Of a stretch of 64,000 nucleotides of DNA, positions 35,011 through 48,144 are shown in pieces (positions within the stretch are counted from its first letter, which is position 1; every line of letters starts with the position of its first letter). The notes beneath the pieces are model-generated. The model had not been told where the DNA came from and ran no database searches. It saw only the letters and a program-made list of their open reading frames with translations. The translations under genes and the position numbers were made by a program. Source of the DNA: Arctopsyche grandis (taxonomy: Eukaryota > Arthropoda > Insecta > Trichoptera > Hydropsychidae). The stretch spans positions 28,040,001-28,104,000 of the forward strand of contig NC_135367.1 in NCBI RefSeq assembly GCF_051622035.1, written 5' to 3'.

Positions 35011-36424
35011 TAAAATATATACGTATTTAAAAAAAATTATTATATCAAAAACTTGCGTATTTTATATAAAAATTTTATTAATGTAAATTTTTAAAAACAT
35101 GAACAATATTGTATTTCTTGACCTAAATGCAATGCGAAACAGAAACGAAATGTAATTGGCTATTTTAAAAATACTGTAAGCATTTTAAAAATAAATTTGT
35201 AATTTTTTTCGATACGAATCAATGGTTTCGAATTGAAGATTTTTTTACTCAAAGTTTCCTTGATATGACGCAACATTTCCAAAAGGCATACAATTTGCAT
35301 TTTTCGCTGCGACCTAATATAAATATGTACACACAACGTAGTTTCCCACCCCGTTTTCAGAGTGAAAGCAGACTTTCCCCCGTATAAACTTCTCACCATG
35401 GAAATGTCAATAGGAAAAACCGACACTAACCTCATACCCTCCCTCCCCTCAGCCTGTAGACATATTTTCATCTCGCGAGTGTATTTTCGTCGCCGTTTGA
35501 CTTTGTGAGCGTTAATTGTGGCACAACGTTCGTTCGTTTGCCCGTTGTCAGCCTCTTTGAAGTGTTGTAGTTTGAGAGGCGATGTTAATTTGTGTACACA
35601 ACGGGATTTGTTTGTGGTTTCACTTTAAGCGATTAATTCCAAGTTACCTCAAGCAATGTACGGCACAAACACACGCAGTTGACTCAATTAGACGAAGCGC
35701 GAAACTACATATGATCTATGTATGTATGTAGCTACATGTCTGAGTGGAAATTTTGCTGGCACTAGTTTTTAAAATGCCTTTGCCTCTCCCCCACCTTCTT
35801 AATCTGAAAAAAATCGATGGATTATATTGCAGACAATCATTATTTCAACCGTTCAATCGACCGATGTTGCTTTTTTGTTGGAAAATCATCATAGTTTTAT
35901 ATGAAAAAGATGATTTATTTAATCTCACAATATTGAAACTGCACTCCTTTTTTACCGAGTGATAATTTTCAATTTAATCATTTCAATATTATATTTTAAC
36001 ATAAATATATATATATTTTCGTCTCTTTGCATTTTTCAAAACAAAGGATAATTGCAAACTTCATATAACCTTTTATGTACAATACGTTTTACGTTTCACT
36101 TACGATTACAATTCAGGAAAAAGTTTGCCTCTTATCCGATCGTCTTCGTACTTTGCCATATTGCTCATTTTGGTCATCAACATAAGTAAATGGATCCTCC
36201 GCCATTACGATAGAGATAAAATACCGTTTAAGAAGTTTTTCCTATCCGAACATTTTTAATTTCGGTGACAGTTGGTAATCATTAATTTTATAAATAGATG
36301 GCGGTAGTAAAAAAAAATATTGGTGTTTTTATTAAAAATAATAATTTTTAGAGGTGGCTCGAAAAAGTGGTCGAAAATTGGACTTCGAGATTGCGCTTTA
36401 TTCAAATCAGCCACGTCCATTATT
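35011..36424. other. Intergenic region
   Basis: Mostly AT-rich, with a moderately GC-rich, apparently non-repetitive part at 35300-35700. A minus-strand copy of repeat F text (CCGATCGTCTTCGTACTTTG) lies at about 36110-36215. No gene called. Confidence 0.4.
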
Positions 36425-36429
36425 CTATT

Positions 36430-36904
36430 TATTTATTTTTATTTTTTTATTTTACATAGATATATGTATGTGCATATACCAGGAAGGTTTGACAGGAAGA
36501 CCCCAATGCGCCTTCCTGGACAAATAATTGCAAGCAATGCAGCATTTTATTATTACATAACTCACTGTATTTCCAGAAGCTGAAGAACACGAATAAACAA
36601 TTAATTAATTAATTAATTACATAATTAATTCATTGTTACATCTATGGATTTAGATTTTTGTACATAATTTTTACAAATTATACACACAATAAATACAAAA
36701 GATTTTTGACAACAGGAAAGATGATTTTTTGCCAATTTTGAGGAACCGTTTCAACAATGATCAGATAAAATTGGCAAACTCTGATAAGAAACGATCGATT
36801 TAGAGTCACAAATACCCCCAAATCTAACCAGCAGAATGGCGGATCGAACCCACTGATCACTTGGTGCTAAACATACACGCTACCATTAAGCCATACTGCT
36901 GGCT
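36430..36904 (-). mobile_element. tRNA-derived SINE, full-length copy
   Basis: Read on the minus strand, the head near 36904 (AGCCAGCAGTATGGCTTAAT) holds a tRNA-like A-box region and a GGGTTCGATCC B box (36851-36841). The family's body word ATCAGAGTTTGCCAATTTTA follows. The tail GTCCAGGAAGGCGCATTGGG leads into an A/T-rich 3' end near 36430. Other copies at 38997, 59612 and 61440 share the same order. Confidence 0.78.
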
Positions 36905-37691
36905 AAAAACTTACTAAACCATATTCATTTTTGTTTCTTTTTGTATTTTTAAAATATTACACATATGTACATACATATGTACAAATCTCTTATTTTAAAA
37001 AAGGATTAAGTCCAAAATTAATTTGTTATAATTGAGACCTACCTTTTATATGCCCGAAAACACAAGATTCACTTAATTTCATCATTACATTAAAAGATAA
37101 ACAAATTTACAATAGTTGCTTGCTTATTAGTGTCTACATATGATATTCCAATATCTATATCTTATCTTAAGAAATATGTATATAATAATATTAATCGCAT
37201 TGACAAAGAATATTCCCTATTGCATCACGACACTGTTAAATAAAAATTTGCTCGTGACACGTGACCGCGCATCGAACACGTGCAAATTTACACACGCGTA
37301 TGTACATACATATATACCTATATATCGCGCACGATAAAAAAATAATAAAAAATAAATGTAGATTCATACTGTACGAAGGTGCCGCCACTGACCGAATTGA
37401 AATAATTTATTCATACGCACGAGCCGAGGTTTCAGGTGCGATCGATATTGGAAACAAGTCAAATCATCGTCATTTTTTTTATCTTTTCATCAGAGGCATT
37501 GAAATTTTGAGTTATTGAACGACATCCAACAAGACAATCTCTCGTAAAATATTACAGTTTAAGCGTGTTTAAAATTGCTGAAAAAAATCTGGTCAATAAA
37601 CTCCTAATAAACTTAAACGCCAATAATATACTTCTTGTTATGTATGTACATATGTTAAGTTTAAATTTTTATAGAATCAGTTTCATTACAT

Positions 37692-38136
37692 ACACTTTTC
37701 GACAAATGACGACTTTTTTTTTGGTTCAGAGACGAGATATGACTTTTCTTATACATAGATCTATGACCAGTGAACACGAATCTGGTAATAAAAAATGTTG
37801 ATTGTCTCGAGATTCCGATATATGTATGTATATGTGTTTTTTTAAATCGCGCGATTTTTCTATATCTTGGTGTTGTTCGGTCGATGTCTCAAAATCTGTC
37901 AATTTTTTGTTCAAAATGAATATTGGAATCTATAGCCGGGTATTTTATCTTTCATTTGTAGTACTTTTCAGCTTTGAAATCTCTCTAAGTAGTCTTCCAG
38001 TTCAAATCAAAAGTCAAAAGTACGTATTTTCACTTGGGATTTTTTCCCACTGTTAATACTATTTTATATTGAGTATTTTCTATTGAAAAATGTAAATTGG
38101 GTTAGTGTTCGGGCCATTTTTCGTGTCGAACAATGT
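37692..38136. mobile_element. TIR element family G, copy 2
   Basis: Ends ACACTTTTCGACA and TGTCGAACAATGT. The interior matches copy 1 at 25291 and copy 3 at 50011 in part (GGTATTTTATCTTTCATTTG, CCAAGATATAG reversed). Non-coding. Confidence 0.7.
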
Positions 38137-38295
38137 TATTGATATACTATCAAGACTATAAAAAGTCTATTGAGATTAGTTTAATGCTATATATGAGTCA
38201 ATGAATGACACGTGATAACACAGCTGCAGCATTTTTAATGCGTGCTGGCCGATTATATTATAAAAAATAAGACTATATAAAAAATGTTATATATA

Positions 38296-38696
38296 TCTAA
38301 TATATAATTTCGAAAGAGACTTTGTATGTAAATATTGTTGGTTGGAAAATGGTTGAGAACTTCAAAAACAAGTCAAAATTTCCATGACGACATGGGGACG
38401 GAGGACGGGGGGCGCCGGGGGCGAAAACTCGGAGGGCGCCGGGGGAGCCGCTGGATTCTGGTATAATATATAATACATCTAATAAAAGAGACTTTGTAAG
38501 TTTGTAACTATAGTTCGTTGGAAATTGAAAACAAGTCACTTTCTATGAGGATTCAATTGGTTGAATATATATTTTTTTCGATTCAAATAAATTTAATAAA
38601 ATAACAAATGAATATTTACGATTAGATTCGCCATGTTTAAGCTGTTTCTATTGAAAAATGTTACAAATACTGAGCGAAGCCGGGTGAAACAACTAG
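38296..38696 (+). mobile_element. Helitron family A, copy 3 (401 bp)
   Basis: Starts TCTAATATATAATTTCGAAA and ends TGAGCGAAGCCGGGTGAAAC then AACTAG, with A before and T after. A second head-like TCTAATAAAAGAGACTTTG lies inside at about 38479. A GC-rich block (38395-38457) precedes it. Confidence 0.8.
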
Positions 38697-38996
38697 TAAT
38701 ACATAGAAATACTAAAATATAAAAAAATAGATATACATACATATATGTACATATGTATTATAAAAGGAAATTTAAAAAATGTGGTAAAATATAAAAAAAA
38801 TATTATTTAGTATGATTAAGATTCCAACCAAAATTATGATCCCGGCATAAATTAATGTAATTAAATATATTACTTAAAGCATTGGGTCGCCCAAGGATGA
38901 AAAGATATAAAGGCTTAAAAAGAAAACTTAAAAGCCTTGTAAAAAGGACCACTAGCCTATATTGTCCGTTATATCGATGACTTATTTTCATTCAAA

Positions 38997-39375
38997 CCAG
39001 CAGAATAGACTTATGCTTAGCATATAATGCTTTCAAAAAAGTGGTCACGGGTTCAAATCTCATTGATTTCTACTGGCCAGACCTCGGATTTGTGACTCCA
39101 GGTCGATCTTTTCCTATCGGAGTTTGCCAATTTATCTGATTTTCATTGAAACCGTTACAACAAATTGGCAACCTTACTCATTTTCTCGCAAATCAGTTTT
39201 TAGCAAACTCGAATTTCACTGAATTCACTGAATAGACGTCTCTTTGGATGTTAATTGATATGTATTTACATTGTATAATACTAATAATGCATGTTTTAAA
39301 TGTAGAGTGTTTTTGGCCAGGAAGCCGCGTTGGGGTTACTGGTTAAGCCTTCCTGTTGTAAATTAAAAATAAATT
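38997..39375 (+). mobile_element. tRNA-derived SINE, full-length copy
   Basis: Head CCAGCAGAATAGACTTATGC, B-box-like GGGTTCAAATC (39050), body TCGGAGTTTGCCAATTTATC and tail GGCCAGGAAGCCGCGTTGGG followed by A/T-rich sequence. Same architecture as the copy at 36430-36904, opposite strand. Confidence 0.75.
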
Positions 39376-41280
39376 CATCATGAATGTGCTTCAACCTTAT
39401 GAGTAAATTCATTTCAACCCGGTATTGAGTTCGATGTTCGAAATGAAAATTCGCAAAGACAAGCAGGACGAAAGAGGATGATGTAATAATAGGAGGTTTT
39501 AACGTGAACGTCCTTGTCTGTAGACTCGACCGGTTCTAAATTATTATCTCATTTTCCGGATGAACCGGGTACGGCTTTTAATTAGCGGTCCGGGTTTGTC
39601 CGGCCCGTATGAGGTGATCAAACGCGTACATATCCCTTTTCAAGTGCGGAAAATGTGGAAAACTCTCATAGAGGCGTTTTCCGCTTCGATTAACTGTACC
39701 ACGGCTCGACCAAGAACAATCAATACATTTTTATTTAATAAAATAGGGGAAACACTTGAGTACTTTAGAACCTACATACATATATATAAAAATAAACAAT
39801 TATATTAACTGTAGTATACAGTTTGAGAATGCTCATGATGTGAAACATCTCACTTAAAATACCATGATTTATGATTATGCAAATATGTATATAATTTCAA
39901 TCTTTTGTATATTTTGAATTTTGAATTTAAATTGAAATAATAGTCAGTGAATCAGATAATTTACCAAAATGCACACATTTGGTTATACCAGTCAGTGCAG
40001 TGCTAACATTTTATTTTAATTTACATAACTTAGTAGATTAAGGATTTTTTTTTGGAAAATGCATTAAATGTATTGTTATTATCTCGACACGTTCGGATAG
40101 GTTTCGACACATCCAGACTAACATATGTTATGCTGCATCCGCATTGCACGCACTCTAATAAAGCCCATGGTTTGCATTTTGATCACACATTGTGTCATTG
40201 CGTGTGGTCAAGCAGGATGTGTAAAAAAGTCAGTTATAAAATCAGTTTTCCCAAAGACGAACCCAATTTCATTGTGATGCGAAAGTCCTAATTTTCGAGA
40301 TATTGAAAAATATTTGAAGAATTTGATTTGATACATTTATCAAATACATATGTACATATGTACTTGTTCGAGACAAAGATCGACTATTTGCTAAGTTTGA
40401 CAGTTAAGAGAATGTTGCCTGTCGTCAATTAAGATCATTAAACCATATACGAATTTTTTGCACCTAGCAAAATTTGGCAGATGGTAATAAGCGGTTCGAC
40501 GATGAACCAGTTGGCTTGTAACTTGCACCCGGGAAAGACGTTACAAATCTTTCCTCGCCATGAAATGGCGCCCGTGCACATTATACTTATCACGCAATAA
40601 ACTTTCTTCAAACCACTTGTGATCTTCATTTGCCTACCATGAGATCACCACTATCCCATACCAACTACACTACACGAAACGACACCTTATCAACACGCTG
40701 AACTGGATTAAGGTCACACACCACGTGATGACCATGCGGCAATCGGCATAAGGATCGAGCTACCCACACACCCCCATTGAAGGACGCAACTCTTCATCTA
40801 AATAAATAAATAAATCTGCATCACACGTGCATCTCGTGAATCAGGAGGTGAGTTACGAACGTCTCTGCACAAGATCGCGCGGGTCAACCAATCTTCATCG
40901 TGTCTGGACCGGATGCGGCCGGACACGTGGTTGATCGCTCCCCGTCGCAACAATACATGTATCAAATCAAATCGAATAGTACATACGTACATGTATCAAA
41001 TGTATGTATGTATTATTTGCCCGGAGCAAGAAATGCAAATTTTAGATTTTCCACGATAAAATTCCTTCGAATCATAGGAGCAATGAAAATTAAAATACAA
41101 TTGATTTTGGAGTTATGTTAATTATAAATTATTATGAATGATTACAGATTTTTTATTATTAATTATTGATTATTTATAAAGAATCTGACATATGTATTAT
41201 TAATATCTGTATTTTTCTGGCTGAAATAAATTAGCATTGATACTGACTTTTTATTAAAGATACTGTCAATTTTTTTTAAA
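39376..41280. other. Intergenic region, no gene supported
   Basis: Moderately GC-rich pieces occur at 39440-39720 and 40440-40960. The second ends in (AAAT)n-like sequence near 40798-40816, which suggests an unclassified retroelement tail. No protein family was recognised. Confidence 0.35.
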
Positions 41281-41293
41281 TATTTTTATCCTT

Positions 41294-41354
41294 GGGGGTG
41301 GGGGGGGGGGGGGGTTATATGTCTAGGGGGTATGTGTGCAGGGGGTAGGGGGTT
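41294..41354 (+). repeat. G-rich tract, G-quadruplex candidate
   Basis: A run of about 17 G with one break is followed by further GGGGG blocks (TAGGGGGTATG, CAGGGGGTAGGGGG). At least four G-runs lie within 60 bp. Confidence 0.85.
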
Positions 41355-41554
41355 TAGTTATGCACTGTTCGATTTAGTGATGTTTTAGTTTTAATTATTT
41401 TCTTTTTAATTTGTTTGTACCATATTTATGTAATTTGTAAAAATCTATAATTGGGCTCAGATGTTATTTTGTTTAATTTACTCTTTATTTTTATGCATTT
41501 TTACATACCTTTTATACAGTTCACATGGTTTTCGTGTAAGTGGTAATTTTTTAT

Positions 41555-41750
41555 GGGTCTACGTGACGAGACAGAATGTTAAATTACAGAAAACACAAAT
41601 ATCAAAAGGCAAAGATCGAAAATTGAAAGATCTTAAGTCGAAAGATAAAAAAAATGGTGCATGGTAAACGGTACATACTCAAGTACATACTCACTTAATT
41701 TGCGCGAGCAGGATACAACAGGAACAAGAGGAACATGCTTTTCCTCCCGG
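41555..41750. mobile_element. Foldback element K, half copy
   Basis: It matches one arm of the 400-bp foldback element at 59879-60278, from GGGTCTACGTGACGAGACAG to ACATGCTTTTCCTCCCG. It stops at the arm/loop border, where another hairpin element begins. Confidence 0.8.
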
Positions 41751-41879
41751 CTTAAACTAATGTAATTAAATATATTACTAAGAGGTATGGGCCGCTTTTA
41801 GATCATCGCATACATACATACATACCAAGGCGGCCCATACCTCTTAGTAATATATTTAATTACATTAGTTTAAGCCGGG
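41746..41879. repeat. Perfect 50-bp inverted repeat (family E)
   Basis: Arms 41746-41795 and 41830-41879 are exact reverse complements, with a 34-bp loop of CATA repeats. Related arms occur near 38855 (minus the second arm) and 49200-49290, next to the shared word AAAATTATGATCCC. Confidence 0.92.
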
Positions 41880-42264
41880 ATCATAATTTTGATTGAAACC
41901 CCAATCATTGAAATCATTTTGATTGAAATTTTAATCCCACACATTTGTACATTTGTTGTTGAAATATTGTTTTAATTGCCTTTTTATTTTAATAAATTAA
42001 TTTTATTTAATTAATTATATATCTATTTAATTATTTATTATATTTCAGTACATTATTTGTTTATATACATTTATTTTACTTGAGTTTTTTTTATTATACA
42101 TAGTTTTTTTACTAAAGCTTTTATATACATTTATTTTGTTACATGAGTTTTGTTACTGAAGTTTTTTATATACGTTTATTTTTCATTACTCAAGTTTTTT
42201 ATATACATTTATTTTTATATATCTTATTACATCTGTTGTTTGTTGATTTTTCAATAAATAAATA

Positions 42265-42476
<212 letters not shown>

Positions 42477-42479
42477 GTA

Positions 42480-44640
42480 GGTGTGTTCTTTAAATTTGAC
42501 ATTGAGATTATGTAGTGAGTTCGTCGACACTGATTACAAAAGGGTTCAAAAGTAGACCACACAATTAGCCAAATTTTAATGACTAAGTACGAGCATGCGT
42601 ACCGATATTCAATTTCATACATATGCATATACCCATTAGATATAAGTATGGTTGGAAGGGTAGGCAGGGATGCCATACATAGCAAGTAATAGGCAAACGT
42701 TGGCAAATTATTTCCAAGTGCGCAATTCGTGTGGCGGTAGGCGTGTCGTTAAATGAAAGGCAGCCATTGTGGCATGCCGGGCGTGAACGGAAACAATTAT
42801 CGGTCGCGCGTCCCCAAGTTCGGGAACAACTGGAAAGTTTCACGGGCGAATTCGCCCTTGTGAATATTTGTTTTCCCTCTGCGTATTGTTAATCAAACGC
42901 AACGCGACACATGCTCCGATCGTATACCGGCTATAACGAGCTACCGTCCTACATACAACGAGCGTATCGTTACGCCAACTTGCAAACCTCGTAAACCCCA
43001 CCGTTGATCATAAATAAATATTTTCAAAATTTAAAACTATTTCATAATCCAACTATACATATGTATTTAACCAGCAACGTGGACTAGTGATAAGCATATT
43101 GTTGCGTAGGGGTGGGTGGGGGATCCAAGTAACAGGCGAAAGTCGCTTCACAACATTTTATTTTTCGTCCACTGCTTGTAAAATTCTATTACGTTTGTGG
43201 GTGTCGTGCGAGCGAGTAAAATTGCAGATTAAGATCGGAAAATATCTTGGATACAGTGAAAATTTATTGATTCACTGACGCGTAGAGTTTAATTTAAAAA
43301 TTATGAACTATTAGCTCAACTTATGTATGTCTTCGACAGGTTTGAGTCTCATTCCGTCACCTCCGCCCCACGTGTCTCATCCAGTTGTCTCTTGTGTACG
43401 TTAAAACTGAGGCAATGTCCATTTATTCAAAGTATTGTTGCGTAGGGGTAGGTGGAGGATCCAAATAAAAGGCCAAAGTCGCTTCACAGCATTTATTGGG
43501 TGATTAAGGAGATCCACGCATAGCTAGTGCTCCGTTCAGAATGTCTTGATATGGGGTTTGCTACAAATGATTGCAAAACACCCGGCTGCATGCTCATTTC
43601 GATTGAATTTTAACTGTTTGAATTTCAGCATGTACGAAAGAAAAGATATTCATAGGGTTGCGCTGATGACATTTCGATGTACACTGATGATTGGCAATTC
43701 TTAAAATTGAGTTGGATCTTTCTGGCAAGTTTAAAATGGCAAAAGCCGAGACAAAAGTATGAAATGAGCATGCAGCGAAATAAGCATGCGCCCGCTTGGT
43801 TTGCAATCGTTTGTAGCGCAGGGCTTGATATGGTCTAAGTACCTCCTTATAAAGGACAGGTCGCTCAGGGCATCTTCTTCGACACGTTTGTTTACCTATT
43901 GCTATAGTCACGTACCAGATATGTGGTCTCACGGTCTCGGGGAAGTCAGTTCTGAGAATTCTAGTGGGAAGTGGCTGGATGCTGTTACCGACCACTAAGT
44001 CCATCCATTGTTTAGCCGACTTGCACTTAGTCTGGAGATAATCCTCGAAAACAAATTATAACGGTCGCAGGAACGCACGCTCGTCCAGATTCTGGGAAAT
44101 AGCGATGCCTAATCCGAGGGTCTCCTTTGCTTCACTCGAAACCACTTCAGCCGCCTGATAATTCCGATTGCGGCGTATGTTACAATATTATGTTTTCGAG
44201 CGAAGTGGTCACAGTTCGATTTCCTTGGTTTGTGACTCCAAGTCGATCGATTCCTTTCAGAGTTTGCCAATTTTTCTGATTTTATTATTACTAGTCTCTT
44301 ATTAGCTCGTTTTCTATTTTTACGTCTGACAAAATTTGGTTTCTTATCCGATCGTTTTCTAACCGTTTGTTTTGTTTGTTGACCGGGGTTTGTTTATGCA
44401 TAAATATGGGTATTGGGTATTGTAATTTAAACATACACTTTTGCTTACGTCACGCGATGTAAAAATACGAATTATTCATATTATCTAATTCCGATTCCGA
44501 TTCTGGCTTCGAGGTTGATTTCGGGTTTTATAATTTTATTATTATTTTTTATTGCATAATTTAATTGGCATAACCGATTCCCAATTTCTGTTTCAGTTAC
44601 GATTCCGATTAATCATATCCTATGTAGATGTAGCTTTATT
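42480..44640. other. Intergenic region upstream of E12 donor side
   Basis: No UGT C-terminal exon was found. Two related 60-80 bp segments (GTTGCGTAGGGGTGGGTGG at 43103 and GTTGCGTAGGGGTAGGTGG at 43436) may be retroelement remnants. A SINE body fragment lies at about 44200-44285. The reversed CTAG end of repeat F is at 44289-44350. Confidence 0.4.
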
Positions 44641-44790
44641 TTAAATCATGTATAAATCCGAAAGCATCAGTTGAAATTTCAACGGCATAAAACTAGTAAA
44701 TATGTATGTAAAGGTCATCGAAACAGTTACTGTTTGTACCCGATCAATTCTGAGTAACAGTGAATTTGAAAGGAAAAAATATCTACTTAC

Positions 44791-45621
44791 CGATTTAAGT
44801 TGTTTGTTTGGCTTGATATGTATCAGTCCCAGATAAACAATCCCAGGAACAGTAGGTCTGATCATTCCTAGAAGTGGTGGCATATTTAAAAACATCATAT
44901 CAGCATCTTTTCGGATTTCATCTACAGGTCTGGTATTATGACCAAAAGTTCTTTTGGCATAGAAGTCAATGATATTTACCCATTTGGTATTATAAAGGTA
45001 TCTGTATTTTATATCGTGGAACAGCAAATCCATCCGTTGCCAAAAGTCGGCATCGCCAAAATGCCGGGTGAGGAAATCCGGATACAGAATGGGATGTGCA
45101 GGGTTTCCAAATGCATCAAAGTCGTGTATACATCCGGTATGTGACGAAATTAGGATCATGCTGCAGTTGAAACGGTCTTTGATTGGATAAGCTGTTGGAA
45201 TTGAAGCTTCGAAGAAACACAAGTCGAACTTCTCAGACGGATCATTCAGCAGACGTCTCATCTCAGGTATGTTCATCTGAATTTCCGTCATGCCACTCAT
45301 GAATATGTTGTACTCTTCAAATAAAGCGATCAATGGTGTGTTCCTCTCTTTTATCTCGACAAAGTTGAAAGCTGCGTTCCATTTCTCATATGATATATCA
45401 TGTACGTCTATTTGTGTCAGAGTTGGTATTTCTTCCTCATACTTGACTGGATCAGTAGTCATGGTGACTACGCGATGTCCTCGCTTTGCCAAAGCCTCCA
45501 TTAAAGGACTAAATGTTACTTGGTGACTTATTGAAGGTGTGGGAAATATTCCGAGGATTCTGGCACCATTTGAAAACCCCACAATACAGCACACAACATA
45601 GATAAAACGATGAAGCAACAT
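44791..45621 (-). CDS. UGT N-terminal exon E12
   Basis: This intact 831-bp exon (277 codons) runs from ATG 45621-45619 to the GTAAGT donor at 44790-44785, phase 0. Signal peptide MLLHRFIYVVCCIVGFSNG, ARILGIFPTPSISHQVTF (His33), KRGHRVVTMTTDP, EKFDLCFFEASIPTAYPIKD and DADFWQRMDLLFHDIKYRYL. The last codons read QLKS in place of LPS. It is the most upstream member of the array, 18 kb from E11, and no donor-domain exon lies in between. It is either the outermost alternative first exon or a gene whose other exons I failed to see. Closest to E2/E3 by eye. Confidence 0.86.
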
Positions 45622-48144
45622 TTCGAGAATGTTTTAGAGCGAGAGGCAAAACGCGACTGATGATTGAAATTGTGAGATAGTTAGAACGTGGGTGTGTTGT
45701 GAAAAATTATATCATATTCGAGGTATTATACTTAAAAAAAACTATAAATGTTTTGTTATCATTTGTTAAAAATAGCAATAGATAAGATCACATCAGCTGT
45801 TAGTATGTACTCTAGAGATATTAAATTATAACTAAAAAAAACGTACTGTCCAAAAAGATTTAAGTATAACTAATTATATGTAAACCTGTATGAAGTAACC
45901 TGATTAGGATCTGTCGGCACGCGCTAAGAAATTACGTATAAACAGAGAAAAGTTATAATAATAATAGAAGTGTCTTTAGGCGTCATATTGTTGTAAAGTG
46001 ACGAATGTCCACAGACCTTTTCAAACAATTTTATGTCTGATAAAAACTTCTCTGTTTGTTTATAATACTCGCAAGATGAGCAAGTGCATCGTTGAAAATT
46101 GCACGATGCATTAAAAAACACACAATAGACAACATGGGATACATTTTTATAAGTAAATTGATCATTTAAGTGACATATTATTCAATTAACATCGTATTTT
46201 GACAGTTTTTAAAAGCGTCATGGCAATCGCCCACATTCTACATACAATTTCAGGGGCGGCACCAGCAAAATGTAAAAATATTTTTCAATAAATATAAAAA
46301 CATTTCTCTTGGTAGCGCCGAATACTCAATTATATTAAGAATCAATTATTGAAGTTTAATTAATATAAACATCGTTCATTTTATATTATACATATTTTTG
46401 TTGAAGCTACATATACTTTTCACATTAATTTAAGAGTTCCCAAGGACAGACAAATACAAAAAAAGTGGATAAAAATAATCCGCCAACCGAGAAAAGAAAC
46501 GAATTAGCCACCAACCCCCATCAAAATAAAACAAAATAAAACAAAATAAAACAAAATAAAACTTTAATTTCTGTAGTGAATATGTGATGACCCTGATTAT
46601 ATTCGATGCATTGTAGCGTAGCTATGGAGACGTACCGCGTATTATTGACATAAGCAGAGAATTGGTAAAGGCACTCCTATTATTATAACATTTCTCTGCA
46701 TATAAACGTCATTCGACTTTTGGCCGAAACACCACTTTTTTCGATTTAACACCACGCTATTTAACATTAATTTTAAGAATCATTATATAACCTACGAGTG
46801 AAGTAAAAATATATAAGAGAGATAAAGAAAGCCTATAATGCACATTTTATAAAAAATATAGTGAAAAAAGAAAGAAGTTAATTATTGGATTATTTTGGCC
46901 TATTTGTGTGGTAGCCTGCGCTCATCATTATTTTCATAATGAAAAATGATGTATGAGTTAATGTATGAGAAAAATGATGTATTAGAAAAATGATAATTCT
47001 CTCTTCCATTTGGGCCTCGCAGGGATGTTTTGAACACATATGCGGCTGGTTCTCATATTCTATTGGTGCTGGCTATAGGTGCAAGACATTCCCTACTTTG
47101 TATTTTATTATTTGATATTTTTACTTTATCTGCTATTTTTATAATGCTATTTTTAATGATTATGTATAAATGTATTTTTTTCTGTGTACATATGTATGTG
47201 TATATTTTTATTTTTCTCATCTCTTTGTGTTTTTTCAACCATTGTAGCGCATTAAAGACTGCTGTAATGCCACATATAATAGATAGACTAATTTCCTTTC
47301 ACTAAACTGAACCAACACCTTTCCAGACCAAACAGAAAGCATTTTAAAAACACACCCCTTTTAAGACACATACAAACACACACACATAGTACAGATAGAA
47401 AACTCGAAACAGCACCTTTTAATCCCACAAACTAGCAAGATCCAACTAGAGACGAGACGAGGTCTGAAACGGGCAAACGTGTCGATCAATCGACTAGCAC
47501 GTATTACCTCCATCTTCCACTCAACCCCCTAGAGAGGCCAACAACGTCTCTATTAGGGTTGCTCACTTATCGCCTCGCTCTCACCCCGCTATTTATATTT
47601 ATGGGGTTGCTTACGCGGCTCACTTGCTGCGGCTTGTCTAGAGTGTGGACTTGCCCCGATGCTAGTATATACATACGTACGTATTTCGGTATACGTATAC
47701 GATATGATATATTGTAGTATGTGGCCAAACCCGAGAAGTTTCCCCGCACGCAAATACCACTCTGGAGTGATCTTAGTGTAGCCTTCGTCCGTGAAATGAG
47801 CCCTGAGTGTGTTTCCATCCGAGCCACATCCGCAACGTACGCGGAAATGCGACCGGTATTGTGGAAACCTCTCCAGTGGTGGAAAATTCGGTTAAATCGT
47901 CTAAATTTAACATACAAAATATATCTTGAGGGGCTTTTTTTTATTTGGAAATGTGTATTTTTGATAAATGTGTGTAAAGTCACGGCACTGATTTGGATAT
48001 ATCTATCTATTACAGACTGATTTTTATCTATTGACAGGTAGACTGTCGGTGCAAATATTATACATCAATTAAAAATCATACTTGATGCACTGTTTGATCA
48101 AATTTATCGAAAAAATCTTATATATCTATACATTATACTATGTA
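45622..48144. other. Intergenic region with a repeat shared with 59.4 kb
   Basis: At 46480-46708, text such as CCGAGAAAAGAAACG, ATATGTGATGACCCTGATTA and GAGACGTACCGCGTATTATT is the reverse complement of 59395-59610. A short (AAAACAAAAT)n array lies at 46516-46561. A GC-richer part at 47390-47900 has no recognised gene. Confidence 0.45.

Noticed and set aside
40052-40291. 79-residue plus-strand frame
   Set aside because: No recognisable motif, no signal peptide and no splice context; length is within chance.
43594-44004. 136-residue minus-strand frame in GC-richer DNA
   Set aside because: No domain recognised; could be a retroelement remnant but cannot be supported.
47567-47983. 138-residue minus-strand frame
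   Set aside because: Low-complexity basic product with no family match that I can see.
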